Shown: piece after piece, positions 7,026 through 14,126 of the stretch
Position numbering within the stretch: the stretch's first letter is position 1
Layout: each line of letters starts with the position of its first letter
Origin: Anaerolineales bacterium Chloro_02
GTDB taxonomy: Bacteria > Chloroflexota > Anaerolineae > Anaerolineales > Anaerolineaceae
DNA length: 16,668 bases
Assembly (NCBI GenBank): GCA_001603765.1
Contig: LUZV01000146.1
Span: forward strand, 1 to 16,668
Direction of reading: 5' to 3'
Notes under the pieces: generated by a model
What the model saw: only the letters and a program-made list of their open reading frames with translations
What the model was told of the DNA's origin: nothing
Database searches by the model: none
Program-made: the position numbers and the translations under genes

Positions 7026-7820
7026 ATGGAACCGACTTTAGATCAGGTACTGAATTGGGTTGAAGAAGCTGGCAATATCGCTCAGCGATTGCGGCAGAAT
7101 GATCTGCTGGTAAGGCACAAAAGCAAGGCAGACCTCGTTACTGAGGCAGATACAACCATTGAAGCCTTCCTGATAGAGAAAATCCAAACGAACTTCCCAG
7201 GGCACCGTGTTAACGCGGAGGAAAGCGGGCAGCACGATGGCGACAGCGGGCATGAATGGTTCATTGACCCCATCGACGGCACACTAAACTACGCGCACGG
7301 CTTGCCGCAGTATGCAATCTCAGTCGCTTACGCTTGCGGCGGTGAGTTGAAGTTGGGCGTGATCTCCAACCCCCCGATGAGAGAAGTTTTCTATGCTGAA
7401 GCCGGCAAGGGAGCCTGGCTGAACGGAGAGCCAATTAGAGTGTCTCAAACGCGTGAGTTGATCGATTCGATGCTGATCACCGGTTTCAGATTTCACCTGC
7501 TCGATACCCCTCGCTCAAACATCAACAATTTCATCCGCCTCTCGCATGAAGTTCAGGCAGTGCGGCGATTGGGTTCTGCCGCGTTGGATATGGCATACGT
7601 GGCTTGCGGGAGAGTGGAGGGATTCTGGGAGATCGCGCTCCACCCTTGGGACGTGGCTGCGGGAACCCTGCTGATTCAGGAAGCGGGTGGAATTGTGGAC
7701 ACGCTTTATGGCGAAGGAGAGCTGCTTAGAGGCAGTGTGGACATCCTGGCTGCCAACGGTGAGGTGTTCTCAAAAATGCAAACCATCTTGCTTGATGAGC
7801 GGGCGAAATCTTCGCTGTAG
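7026..7820 (+). CDS. suhB: Inositol monophosphatase family protein (SuhB-like)
   Basis: A 264-residue Mg-dependent, Li-sensitive-type phosphatase that releases phosphate from myo-inositol 1-phosphate or similar sugar phosphates. The family signatures are complete: VTEAD (38-42), the metal ligand pair in NAEES (E65/E66), motif A WFIDPIDGTLNYAHG (78-92) with D81 and D84, and motif B HPWDVAAG (206-213) with D209. The length is normal for SuhB/IMPase. The frame opens at GTG 6972 and has another ATG at 6981, but ATG 7026 gives the family N-terminus and has GAGG at 7017-7020, 5 nt upstream. It is divergent from the hydrogenase genes and lies 100 nt before the phosphate transporter, which has its own -10 box. 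Substrate within the family (inositol phosphate, fructose 1,6-bisphosphate, histidinol phosphate, PAP) cannot be fixed from sequence. Confidence 0.9.
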   Translation: MEPTLDQVLNWVEEAGNIAQRLRQNDLLVRHKSKADLVTEADTTIEAFLIEKIQTNFPGHRVNAEESGQHDGDSGHEWFIDPIDGTLNYAHGLPQYAISVAYACGGELKLGVISNPPMREVFYAEAGKGAWLNGEPIRVSQTRELIDSMLITGFRFHLLDTPRSNINNFIRLSHEVQAVRRLGSAALDMAYVACGRVEGFWEIALHPWDVAAGTLLIQEAGGIVDTLYGEGELLRGSVDILAANGEVFSKMQTILLDERAKSSL

Positions 7821-7886
7821 GTCAGAATTTGTCACTTTTACGCTCGCTTGCGATTGTTTGGTTACCCGGAAATCGGTAATAACGGA

Positions 7887-7892
7887 TATAAT
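7887..7892 (+). promoter_or_regulatory. Candidate -10 box for the Pit transporter
   Basis: TATAAT at 7887-7892 lies 28 nt before the pit GTG. The only -35-like match is TTACCC at 7862-7867 with a long 19-nt spacer. A short inverted repeat, TTACC (7862-7866) and GGTAA (7875-7879), lies just upstream and could be an operator. No clear Pho-box repeat is visible. Confidence 0.45.
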
Positions 7893-7920
7893 CCTCTTAT
7901 CATAATTTAAGGCGGTTCTT

Positions 7921-8964
7921 GTGGAATTTATTCGGGAAGTTCTCGCAAACCCACCCTTATTGATAACGGTGGTATTGACGTTAGGGGTTATCTTGGTGAA
8001 TGGCTGGACGGATGCTCCAAACGCCATTGCCACGTGCGTTTCGACCAGGGCGATGAAGCCCAAAGATGCCATCATTATGGCAGCCATTTTTAATTTCCTT
8101 GGTGTTTTTCTGATGACCCTCATCAATAAGAGTGTCGCCATGACGATCAGTAACATGGTCGATTTTGGGACTGACATAAAAGCCAGCTCGATTGCCTTGA
8201 GCGGCGCGCTTGCTTCAATCGTTATCTGGGCAACCGCGGCTTGGTATTTTGGCATTCCGACTTCGGAAAGCCACGCGCTGATTGCTGGGCTTACTGGCGC
8301 GGCGGTGGCATATTCCAACAGTTTTAGGGGAGTCAACGGTGCGGAATGGATGAAAGTGGTGTTTGGTTTAATCCTTTCAACTTTTGGCGGCTTCTTTTTG
8401 GGTTGGGGAATTGTTAAATTGATTGAGGCGATTTTTAAGAACCATGACCGCCGTAAAACGAATAGTTTTTTTAGACACGCCCAGATAGGCGGCGCGGCAT
8501 CGATGGCGTTTATGCATGGAGCGCAGGATGGGCAAAAGTTTATTGGCGTTTTCCTGATTGGCATGGCGCTGGCCAAAGGTCAGGCGGTGCCGGAGACTTT
8601 TGATATTCCGCTCTGGCTGATGTTGATGTGTTCCGTTGTGATGGCGCTTGGCACGTCCATTGGAGGATATCGCATTATAAAAGCTGTTGGAATGGACATG
8701 GTCAAGCTCGAAACTTATCAGGGTTTTAGCGCGGATATCGCGGCAGCGCTCTCTCTGCTGGCTGCATCTCTGATTAAAGGGCTTCCGGTGTCAACCACTC
8801 ATACAAAAACCACCGCCATCATGGGGGTTGGCGCGGCTAAGCGCATGCGTTCAGTGAACTGGGGCGTCGTGGGGGAGATGGTGCTTGCCTGGGTGCTGAC
8901 ATTCCCCGGATGCGGTTTGTTGGGGTATCTTGTTACACGTTTGTTAATCCACCTATTTGTTTAA
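7921..8964 (+). CDS. pit: Low-affinity inorganic phosphate transporter, PiT family
   Basis: A 347-residue membrane protein that imports phosphate (as a metal-phosphate complex or with a cation) driven by the ion gradient. The duplicated PiT signatures are clear: the first, NGWTDAPNAIATCVSTRAM at 27-45 with D31 and N34, and the second, FMHGAQDGQKFIG at 197-209 with D203, followed by GLPVSTTHTKTTAIMGVG at 287-304. About ten hydrophobic segments are visible, with a charged loop at 173-186 (KNHDRRKTNSFFRH). The length fits short bacterial PiT proteins. The start is a GTG with AAGGCGG at 7909-7915 upstream. The DUF47 gene follows 9 nt after the stop, and its ribosome site overlaps the pit stop codon; this pairing is the standard one for Pit. 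Confidence 0.93.
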   Translation: MEFIREVLANPPLLITVVLTLGVILVNGWTDAPNAIATCVSTRAMKPKDAIIMAAIFNFLGVFLMTLINKSVAMTISNMVDFGTDIKASSIALSGALASIVIWATAAWYFGIPTSESHALIAGLTGAAVAYSNSFRGVNGAEWMKVVFGLILSTFGGFFLGWGIVKLIEAIFKNHDRRKTNSFFRHAQIGGAASMAFMHGAQDGQKFIGVFLIGMALAKGQAVPETFDIPLWLMLMCSVVMALGTSIGGYRIIKAVGMDMVKLETYQGFSADIAAALSLLAASLIKGLPVSTTHTKTTAIMGVGAAKRMRSVNWGVVGEMVLAWVLTFPGCGLLGYLVTRLLIHLFV

Positions 8965-8973
8965 GGAATCAAA

Positions 8974-9594
8974 ATGGCAAAAAAAGATAATAATTACTTC
9001 CACATGTTTAGCGATATTGCGAATGATGCCATCACAGCCGCGCATCAGCTTGAATCAACGGTAAAAAATTACCACCCCGATAAGATTGAGAAGCAAAACA
9101 AGGCTATGCATGAGATCGAACATGCTGCCGACCAGAAAAAGCACAATTTAATGAAGCTTCTAATCTCAGAGTTCATTACACCGATCGAACGTGAAGATAT
9201 AGCCACGATCGCCTACATGCTTGACGATATCCTCGATAGCATCGAGGAAGTTTATCAAATGTTCTTTATGTATAACGTCAAAAAAATGCGGGATGAAGCC
9301 GCGGAATTTTCGGATCTGATTGTGCGGAGCACCGTGGCGCTAAAATCCTGCTTTGATGAATTCGAAAACTTCCGTAAATCGGATCTGATTGGTAAAAAGA
9401 TTGTTGAAGTTAATGTGATTGAGGAACTTGCTGATACACTTTACTTCAAGACCATGCGCGAACTCTACACGAAAGAAAAAGACCCGATGGAAGTGATCGT
9501 TTGGGCGCGGATCTTTGACCATTTCGAGAAAGTCTGCGACCAATGCGAAAATGTAGCAGACATCATCAGCACGGTCATCATGAAGAACTCATAG
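8974..9594 (+). CDS. DUF47 / PhoU-like Pit accessory protein
   Basis: A 206-residue helical protein of the DUF47 family, structurally related to PhoU, which is commonly encoded beside Pit transporters and thought to regulate them. It is predicted to be cytosolic with long amphipathic helices. Acidic metal-cluster motifs typical of PhoU-like folds are visible: HEIEHAADQKKHNLM (residues ~46-60), TPIEREDIATIAYMLDDILDSI (~69-90) and the C-terminal EELADTLYF and FDHFEKVCDQCENVADII. The ATG has AAGGA at 8963-8967, overlapping the pit stop, which suggests coupled translation. The transcription unit ends with hairpins at 9626-9663 and possibly 9694-9737. Confidence 0.9.
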   Translation: MAKKDNNYFHMFSDIANDAITAAHQLESTVKNYHPDKIEKQNKAMHEIEHAADQKKHNLMKLLISEFITPIEREDIATIAYMLDDILDSIEEVYQMFFMYNVKKMRDEAAEFSDLIVRSTVALKSCFDEFENFRKSDLIGKKIVEVNVIEELADTLYFKTMRELYTKEKDPMEVIVWARIFDHFEKVCDQCENVADIISTVIMKNS

Positions 9595-9625
9595 CCTCCA
9601 GCTAAACGCGAGATTAGCAACAAGG

Positions 9626-9670
9626 GTGGGAGCAGGTGCGGATTAGTCCGGACTTGCTCCCACTTTCTTG
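9626..9670 (+). terminator. Terminator of the pit-DUF47 operon
   Basis: GTGGGAGCAGGT at 9626-9637 pairs with ACTTGCTCCCAC at 9652-9663 (one G-T wobble). Inside it, CGGA (9639-9642) pairs with TCCG (9647-9650) around a TTAG loop. The 3' arm is followed by TTTCTTGTCATTTT. It begins 32 nt after the DUF47 stop. Confidence 0.75.
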
Positions 9671-9693
9671 TCATTTTGATTGTGTATACATTG

Positions 9694-9739
9694 AAGGTGA
9701 TGGTGAGGTAACCTCTAGTATTGCCAGAAATCACCTTTT
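9694..9739 (+). terminator. Possible second hairpin between the DUF47 and RNase J genes
   Basis: AAGGTGAT at 9694-9701 pairs with ATCACCTT at 9730-9737 and is followed by TT. The loop holds an 11-base palindrome-like GAGGTAACCTC (9705-9715). It may be a back-up terminator or a protein-binding site. Less GC-rich than the hairpin before it. Confidence 0.3.
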
Positions 9740-9807
9740 GACCATCATAAAGTTACAAAAAGCGCGCTGCTCCATTGATGAAGCTTACGATGACGCGCCC
9801 TGATAAG

Positions 9808-11445
9808 CTATGCTTTTGATATTGTTACAAAAATAACCGGGCGGCGTTTTGTTTCCTCGTTTAAGAAAGAGGTCGCAACGCTATGGATTTCTTTCTGTAA
9901 GTTGTTTGCGGGGTATTGCGTCAGCTTCACCACGCGTTTGCGCAGCTCTGCGAACATCTCCTGAGATTCATCCTGGGCAATAAAACCGCGGCTGATGATC
10001 TCAAGATCTTTAAATGAGCCTTTTTCCTTGTCCAGCTCGAGATTGAGAAGCACAACGCCGTCCTGACTCAGCAATTCGCGGTCGCGCATGGTCGAACGAT
10101 CCACATCGCCCACTCCGCTGCCATCCACGAAGACATACCCGCCAGGGATGCGATCACCCAGAGACATCTCGCCGTGATTAAACTCAATCACCCGCCCATT
10201 TTCAACCAGTGCGATCTGTTCATCTTCCATGCCGACCTCAAGCGCCAGGCGTTTATGCTGCTTAAGCATGCGCAGTTCGCCGTGAATGGGAATGAGGTAG
10301 CGGGGTTTAACAAGGTGCAAAAGCAGTTTGATTTCTTCCTGGCTGGCATGCCCCGAGACGTGCACAGGCATGATAGCCTCATAGACCACCTCAGCGCCCT
10401 GTTCCATCAGACGATTAATCGCACGGTAGACCGGCTCTTCGTTGCCAGGAATGGGATGAGAAGACAGAACAATTGTATCGCCTTCTTTGACGCTAAACCT
10501 CTTGTTGGTGCCGTTAGCCAAACGCCCCAGGATGGACGTCGGCTCACCCTGGGAGCCTGTTACCAACAAGACCACGTTGTTATCGGGCATGGAAAGCGCC
10601 TGATCCGTTGAGACAACCTGGCTCTCATCGTAGGTCAGGTAGCCCAATTCTTTGGCGATGCGGGCGTTCTCGGTCATGCTGAGCCCCACAAAACTGACCT
10701 TGCGGTCGTGCCGTTTGGCGGTCTCGAGCACTTGCTGCATACGCGAGATCAAAGACGCGAAAGTCGCGATGATGATGCGCCCCTTGGCCTGATAAAAAAC
10801 TTTCTCGAACGCCGCGTCGATCACCCGTTCCGACGCGGTCCAGCCAGGGCGCTCGGCATTGGTGGAATCAGAAAGCAGCGCCAGCACGCCTTTTCGCGCG
10901 AACTCAGCCAGCTTGGCATAATCAGTTGGACGTCCGTCAATGGGCGTATGGTCAAACTTATAATCGCCAGTATGGACGATCAGACCGGCAGGGGTGTCGA
11001 TGCCGAGACCAACACCGTCGGGGATGGAATGACAGACGTGAAAAAAGTCGACCTTGAAGGGGCCGATTTGAACCGACTCGCCAGCCTGGATGTCAATTAA
11101 TTTGGGTTCCACACCTAAACCGCGGCGATTAAGCTTGTTTTTGATTAAGCCGTTGGTAAGCGGTGTGGCATAGACTGGGGCATCCACATATTCCAGAAGG
11201 TGCCCGATGGCGCCAGTATGATCTTCGTGACCGTGGGTAATGACAATCCCCTTCACCTTGTCGACGCGCTGTTTAACATACTCAAAATCTGGGATGATAT
11301 AGTCGATGCCGATCATATCGTTATCCGGGAACATCATGCCCGCGTCAACGATTAGAATTTGCTCATTATATTCATAGACTGTCATATTTTTGCCCACCTC
11401 GCCCAGACCTCCGAGCGGGATGATGCGCAATGTTTTTTTACTCAT
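9808..11445 (-). CDS. rnj: Ribonuclease J
   Basis: A 545-residue metallo-beta-lactamase/beta-CASP ribonuclease with 5'-exonuclease and endonuclease activity in mRNA decay and rRNA maturation. The metal site is complete: HGHEDH at 71-76 (H71, H73, D75, H76), H139 (HVCHS) and D161 (HTGDYKFDHTPIDG). Further family signatures are LLSDSTNAERPGWTASE (190-206), the beta-CASP stretch LVTGSQGEPTSILGRLANG (294-312), SSHPIPGNE (328-336), HVSGHASQEE (362-371) and PIHGE with H388. The C-terminal domain (~450-545) is of normal size, compared with ~555 residues for Bacillus RNase J1. The ATG has AAGG about 7 nt upstream (minus strand, near 11456-11453). It is transcribed alone, divergently from the small heat-shock gene, with a leader containing a small hairpin. 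Confidence 0.95.
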   Translation of the reverse strand: MSKKTLRIIPLGGLGEVGKNMTVYEYNEQILIVDAGMMFPDNDMIGIDYIIPDFEYVKQRVDKVKGIVITHGHEDHTGAIGHLLEYVDAPVYATPLTNGLIKNKLNRRGLGVEPKLIDIQAGESVQIGPFKVDFFHVCHSIPDGVGLGIDTPAGLIVHTGDYKFDHTPIDGRPTDYAKLAEFARKGVLALLSDSTNAERPGWTASERVIDAAFEKVFYQAKGRIIIATFASLISRMQQVLETAKRHDRKVSFVGLSMTENARIAKELGYLTYDESQVVSTDQALSMPDNNVVLLVTGSQGEPTSILGRLANGTNKRFSVKEGDTIVLSSHPIPGNEEPVYRAINRLMEQGAEVVYEAIMPVHVSGHASQEEIKLLLHLVKPRYLIPIHGELRMLKQHKRLALEVGMEDEQIALVENGRVIEFNHGEMSLGDRIPGGYVFVDGSGVGDVDRSTMRDRELLSQDGVVLLNLELDKEKGSFKDLEIISRGFIAQDESQEMFAELRKRVVKLTQYPANNLQKEIHSVATSFLNEETKRRPVIFVTISKA

Positions 11446-11466
11446 ATCTTTACCTTACATAATAAA

Positions 11467-11480
11467 CCGGCATTTGCCGG
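11467..11480 (-). promoter_or_regulatory. Inverted repeat in the RNase J leader
   Basis: CCGGC (11467-11471) and GCCGG (11476-11480) can form a 5-bp hairpin with a 4-nt loop, possibly extended by AATAAA (11461-11466) pairing with TTTATT (11492-11497). It lies 22-35 nt upstream of the RNase J start codon. A minus-strand TATAAT at 11625-11620 would put it in the 5' untranslated region. Role unknown. Confidence 0.35.
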
Positions 11481-11547
11481 GGATTTTCTCGTTTATTTTC
11501 TTCGATTTTACACTGAATCCCGCAGAAAACTTCCCCTTGTGGAAGAA

Positions 11548-11576
11548 TTACCACCCACTGGCGTAACTCTTACAAT
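11548..11576 (+). promoter_or_regulatory. Candidate promoter for the small heat-shock gene
   Basis: TTACCA (-35, 11548-11553) and TACAAT (-10, 11571-11576) are separated by exactly 17 nt. Transcription would start near 11583, leaving a leader of about 74 nt before the ATG at 11657. No CIRCE element (TTAGCACTC inverted repeat) is present, so HrcA control is not indicated. Confidence 0.5.
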
Positions 11577-11656
11577 CTGTATATATTCCTCTAACAAGAC
11601 TCCAACACAGGATTTGTAAATTATAAGCATCAAAGAGATTCAAATTGGAGGCAAAA

Positions 11657-12115
11657 ATGGCTTACATGATTAGACGAACTCCCTATTGGAGAAACCAGTA
11701 TAACTTAGAACGCGCGATGAATCGCTTCTTTGACCTGGATTCTGAGCAACTTCCTTCAGGCTTTCCGCTGGATGTAATTGAGAACGATCAGGAATATGTT
11801 GTCAAAGCGAACGTGGCGGGTTTTGACCCCGAGAAAATCGAAATCACCTACGATGACAATACCTTGTCTATCAAAGGCGAGATTACGGAAGAGAATGTTG
11901 AATCGGTTGAGGGTAAATATCATATCCGTGAACGCGGCTTCGGCAGCTTCTATCGCAGCATCTCAATGCCGGGTGTGATTGACGCAGATAAGATTACGGC
12001 TAACACTGAAAACGGCGTTTTGGTTGTGCATCTGCCCAAGAAACCAGAAACCCAGCCGAAGAAGATCGCGGTCACTACTCAGCAGGCAAAAACTGTCGTT
12101 GAACACAAAGAATAA
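11657..12115 (+). CDS. Small heat-shock protein, Hsp20 / alpha-crystallin family
   Basis: A 152-residue ATP-independent holdase that binds unfolding proteins and forms large oligomers in the cytosol. An N-terminal arm (1-36, MAYMIRRTPYWRNQYNLERA) precedes the alpha-crystallin domain (about 37-130): FPLDVIENDQEYVVKANVAG, DPEKIEITYDDNTLSIKGE, GSFYRSISMPGVID and ENGVLVVHLPK. A C-terminal I-A-V motif, as in the I-X-I oligomer contact, follows near KKIAV. The ATG has a strong GGAGG at 11647-11651, 5 nt upstream; a TTG at 11645 in frame overlaps this ribosome site and is not the start. It is a single-gene unit with its own promoter and terminator. Confidence 0.95.
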   Translation: MAYMIRRTPYWRNQYNLERAMNRFFDLDSEQLPSGFPLDVIENDQEYVVKANVAGFDPEKIEITYDDNTLSIKGEITEENVESVEGKYHIRERGFGSFYRSISMPGVIDADKITANTENGVLVVHLPKKPETQPKKIAVTTQQAKTVVEHKE

Positions 12116-12138
12116 ACATAGAGAATAACGGACTCTCG

Positions 12139-12171
12139 AAAATGACTCTCCATTGGGGAGTCATTTTTGTT
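12139..12171 (+). terminator. Terminator of the small heat-shock gene
   Basis: AAAATGACTCTCC at 12139-12151 pairs over 13 bp with GGGGAGTCATTTT at 12155-12167 (one G-T wobble) around a 3-nt loop, and runs into TTTTTGTT. It starts 24 nt after the hsp20 stop. Confidence 0.9.
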
Positions 12172-12204
12172 ATCCCGCGCGGGAGTGATGAAAGGTTCAA
12201 ATCT

Positions 12205-12234
12205 TTGCTTGTGGGGCAAATTACACACTATAAT
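12205..12234 (+). promoter_or_regulatory. ppk2: Promoter of the PPK2 gene
   Basis: TTGCTT (-35, 12205-12210) and TATAAT (-10, 12229-12234) are 18 nt apart. The start would be near 12241, giving a leader of about 24 nt with AAGGAG at 12252-12257 before the ATG. Confidence 0.65.
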
Positions 12235-12264
12235 TAACCGACCAGACATGTAAGGAGAAACCCA

Positions 12265-13104
12265 ATGGACTATAAAAAATATCGTGTGCCGACAAAAGGC
12301 AAGATCAATCTGAAGGATTACGACCCTGATGACTCGAGCGAATTCGACGGCAAGAAAAAAGACGGTCAGGATACGCTGCTAAAGCTTAACCAGGAAATTG
12401 AAGCCTTACAAGAGCAAATGTTTGCTGAAGGCAAGCGGCGCCTGATTGTGTTGGTGCAGGCGATGGATACGGCCGGCAAGGACGGCGTAATCCGCTACGT
12501 TTTTGAGGGCGTGAACCCATCCGGCGTGCGGGTTGCCGCGTTTAAAGCCCCCTCAGCGATCGAGCTATCTCATGATTACCTCTGGCGTGTTCACGCTCAA
12601 ACCCCCGGCAAAGGTGAAATTGTTATTTTCAACCGCTCGCATTACGAGGATGTTTTGGTGGTGCGCGTTCACAACCTGGTACCTCAGGAAGTATGGTCGC
12701 GCCGGTATGAACATATCAACAACTTCGAAAAGATGCTGGTCGATGAAGGCACGACGATCCTCAAATTTTTCCTGTATATTGACCCAAAAGAGCAAGCCAA
12801 ACGATTTTTAGCGCGTGTGGAAGACCCGACTAAGCAGTGGAAGTTCAACCCGGGCGATCTTGAAGAACGAAAATATTGGGTGGAATATATGCAGGCGTAC
12901 GAGGATGTGCTGAATAAAACCAGCACAGATTACGCGCCCTGGTATGTCATCCCAAGCAATAAAAAATGGTATCGTAACTTATTGATCGCAAATATTCTGC
13001 GAGACACACTCAAGGGTTTCAACATGGGCTATCCTGAGCCGCCAGCTGACCTTGAGGTCTACCACAAAAAGCTGCTCGAAATGACTCTCTCGGATGAGGT
13101 GTAG
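12265..13104 (+). CDS. ppk2: Polyphosphate kinase 2 family protein (class III-like)
   Basis: A 279-residue PPK2-domain phosphotransferase that moves phosphate between polyphosphate and nucleotides. It shows the P-loop (Walker A) QAMDTAGKDG at 65-74 with K72, the lid-region APSAIELSHDYLWR (95-108), and the Walker B FNRSHYEDVLVVRVH (122-136) with the acidic E128-D129. The C-terminal WKFNPGDLEERKYW and APWYVIPSNKKWYRN blocks are also typical. The motif set and the lack of a second domain resemble class III PPK2 enzymes, which phosphorylate both AMP and ADP; the class assignment is inference. The ATG has AAGGAG 7 nt upstream. Its TAG overlaps the GTG of the next gene by one base, so the two are cotranslated. 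Confidence 0.92.
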   Translation: MDYKKYRVPTKGKINLKDYDPDDSSEFDGKKKDGQDTLLKLNQEIEALQEQMFAEGKRRLIVLVQAMDTAGKDGVIRYVFEGVNPSGVRVAAFKAPSAIELSHDYLWRVHAQTPGKGEIVIFNRSHYEDVLVVRVHNLVPQEVWSRRYEHINNFEKMLVDEGTTILKFFLYIDPKEQAKRFLARVEDPTKQWKFNPGDLEERKYWVEYMQAYEDVLNKTSTDYAPWYVIPSNKKWYRNLLIANILRDTLKGFNMGYPEPPADLEVYHKKLLEMTLSDEV

Positions 13105-14126
13105 TGGAGGCTGGAGCGGCACAAAGCGTCCCTGACGCGGTTATCGTGGGTCGGCTACAGCGCGAATACATTCTGCCGGCGGCGGCGCCCGCGCGTGTGG
13201 ACGGTCTGGGCGGTAATTTGGCATACGCGGCTGCGGCATTTGCCTCCTGGGGCGGTCGGGCTGGCTTGGTTGCACGCGTAAACAATGGTTTTCCGCTTGA
13301 GCGGCTAAAACGCCTGGAAGACCTTGGGTTCAGGCTTGACGGCATCCGCCAGGTTTCCGAACCGCTGGACCTGCGCTTCTTCGCGGCATATGGCGAAGGA
13401 AACCGAGCCAGTTTTGAAAACCCGATCACCCATTTCGCGGAACGCCAGCTGCCTTTTCCGCCGGAATTATTAGGCTACCAGCCTCAACGCCAGTATTGCA
13501 GCAAAACCGACTACCAAAACGACTCCTTCCGCGTCACAGATATGCCCCGCCCGTTCCTGGAGGCGCATGTGGCGCATATTTGCCCGATTGACTACATCTC
13601 TCATAAAACCCTGCCCTCTGTGCTCAAAGCCGGAATGGCGCACTCGCTGACGATGCGCGCGTGTTCCTGCTATATGGACCCGATTTTTTGGGAGGAGATG
13701 CGAGCGCTAATCTCTGACCTGACCGCGTTTATGATGACTGACAGGCAAGCTCTTAAACTGTTTCAGGGGCGCAGCGTGGACTTATGGGAAATCGCGGAGC
13801 ATCTGGCAGGTTATGGCCCTGAAGCGATTTTGATTCAGGCGGAGGATGGTTCCACCCGGTTTTTTGATCGGTCTAACCATAAACGCTGGATCGTTCCGGC
13901 TTATCAGGCGCGTGTGAGCGACCCAACCGGCATGTTAGACGCCTTCGATGGCGGCTTTCTTGCTGGGTTAAACCAAACGCGAGATCCGTTTGAGGCAGCG
14001 CTTCGCGGACAGATCAGCGCGGCCATGGCTGGCGAGGGAAGTGGTCCGTACTTCTTGCTGGACGCGATGCCGGGGCTGAAGGAGATGCGCTTGCAAGTGC
14101 TGCGCCAGCAGATTATCGCGGTTTAG
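13104..14126 (+). CDS. PfkB/ribokinase-like carbohydrate kinase, atypical active-site loop
   Basis: A 340-residue protein of the ribokinase (PfkB) fold. It has the N-terminal substrate-site glycine motif (GLGGNLAYAAAAFASWGG, 34-51) and the C-terminal signature region DPTGMLDAFDGGFLAGL (273-289). In active family members the latter reads D-T/P-T-G-A-G-D, where the glycines form the anion hole and the last Asp is the base. Here D279 is kept but Ala-Gly is replaced by Met-Leu (277-278). The insert around 125-150 (QPQRQYCSKTDYQNDSFRVT) is not familiar. Substrate is unknown, and kinase activity is uncertain. The GTG overlaps the PPK2 TAG and has GAGG at 13096-13099; the next in-frame start (13149) would cut the first strand. 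The 3' end overlaps the convergent cyclase gene by 14 nt. Confidence 0.8.
   Translation: MEAGAAQSVPDAVIVGRLQREYILPAAAPARVDGLGGNLAYAAAAFASWGGRAGLVARVNNGFPLERLKRLEDLGFRLDGIRQVSEPLDLRFFAAYGEGNRASFENPITHFAERQLPFPPELLGYQPQRQYCSKTDYQNDSFRVTDMPRPFLEAHVAHICPIDYISHKTLPSVLKAGMAHSLTMRACSCYMDPIFWEEMRALISDLTAFMMTDRQALKLFQGRSVDLWEIAEHLAGYGPEAILIQAEDGSTRFFDRSNHKRWIVPAYQARVSDPTGMLDAFDGGFLAGLNQTRDPFEAALRGQISAAMAGEGSGPYFLLDAMPGLKEMRLQVLRQQIIAV

Noticed and set aside
7770..8576. Antisense frame opposite the Pit transporter
   Set aside because: It mirrors the PiT coding sequence and has no family-like segments.
9757..9800. Minus-strand terminator for RNase J (GCGCG ... CGCGCTTTTT)
   Set aside because: The stem is only about 5 bp with a loop of nearly 30 nt, too weak to support.
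11446..11656. CIRCE (HrcA) element before the small heat-shock gene
   Set aside because: No TTAGCACTC/GAGTGCTAA pair is present in the region.
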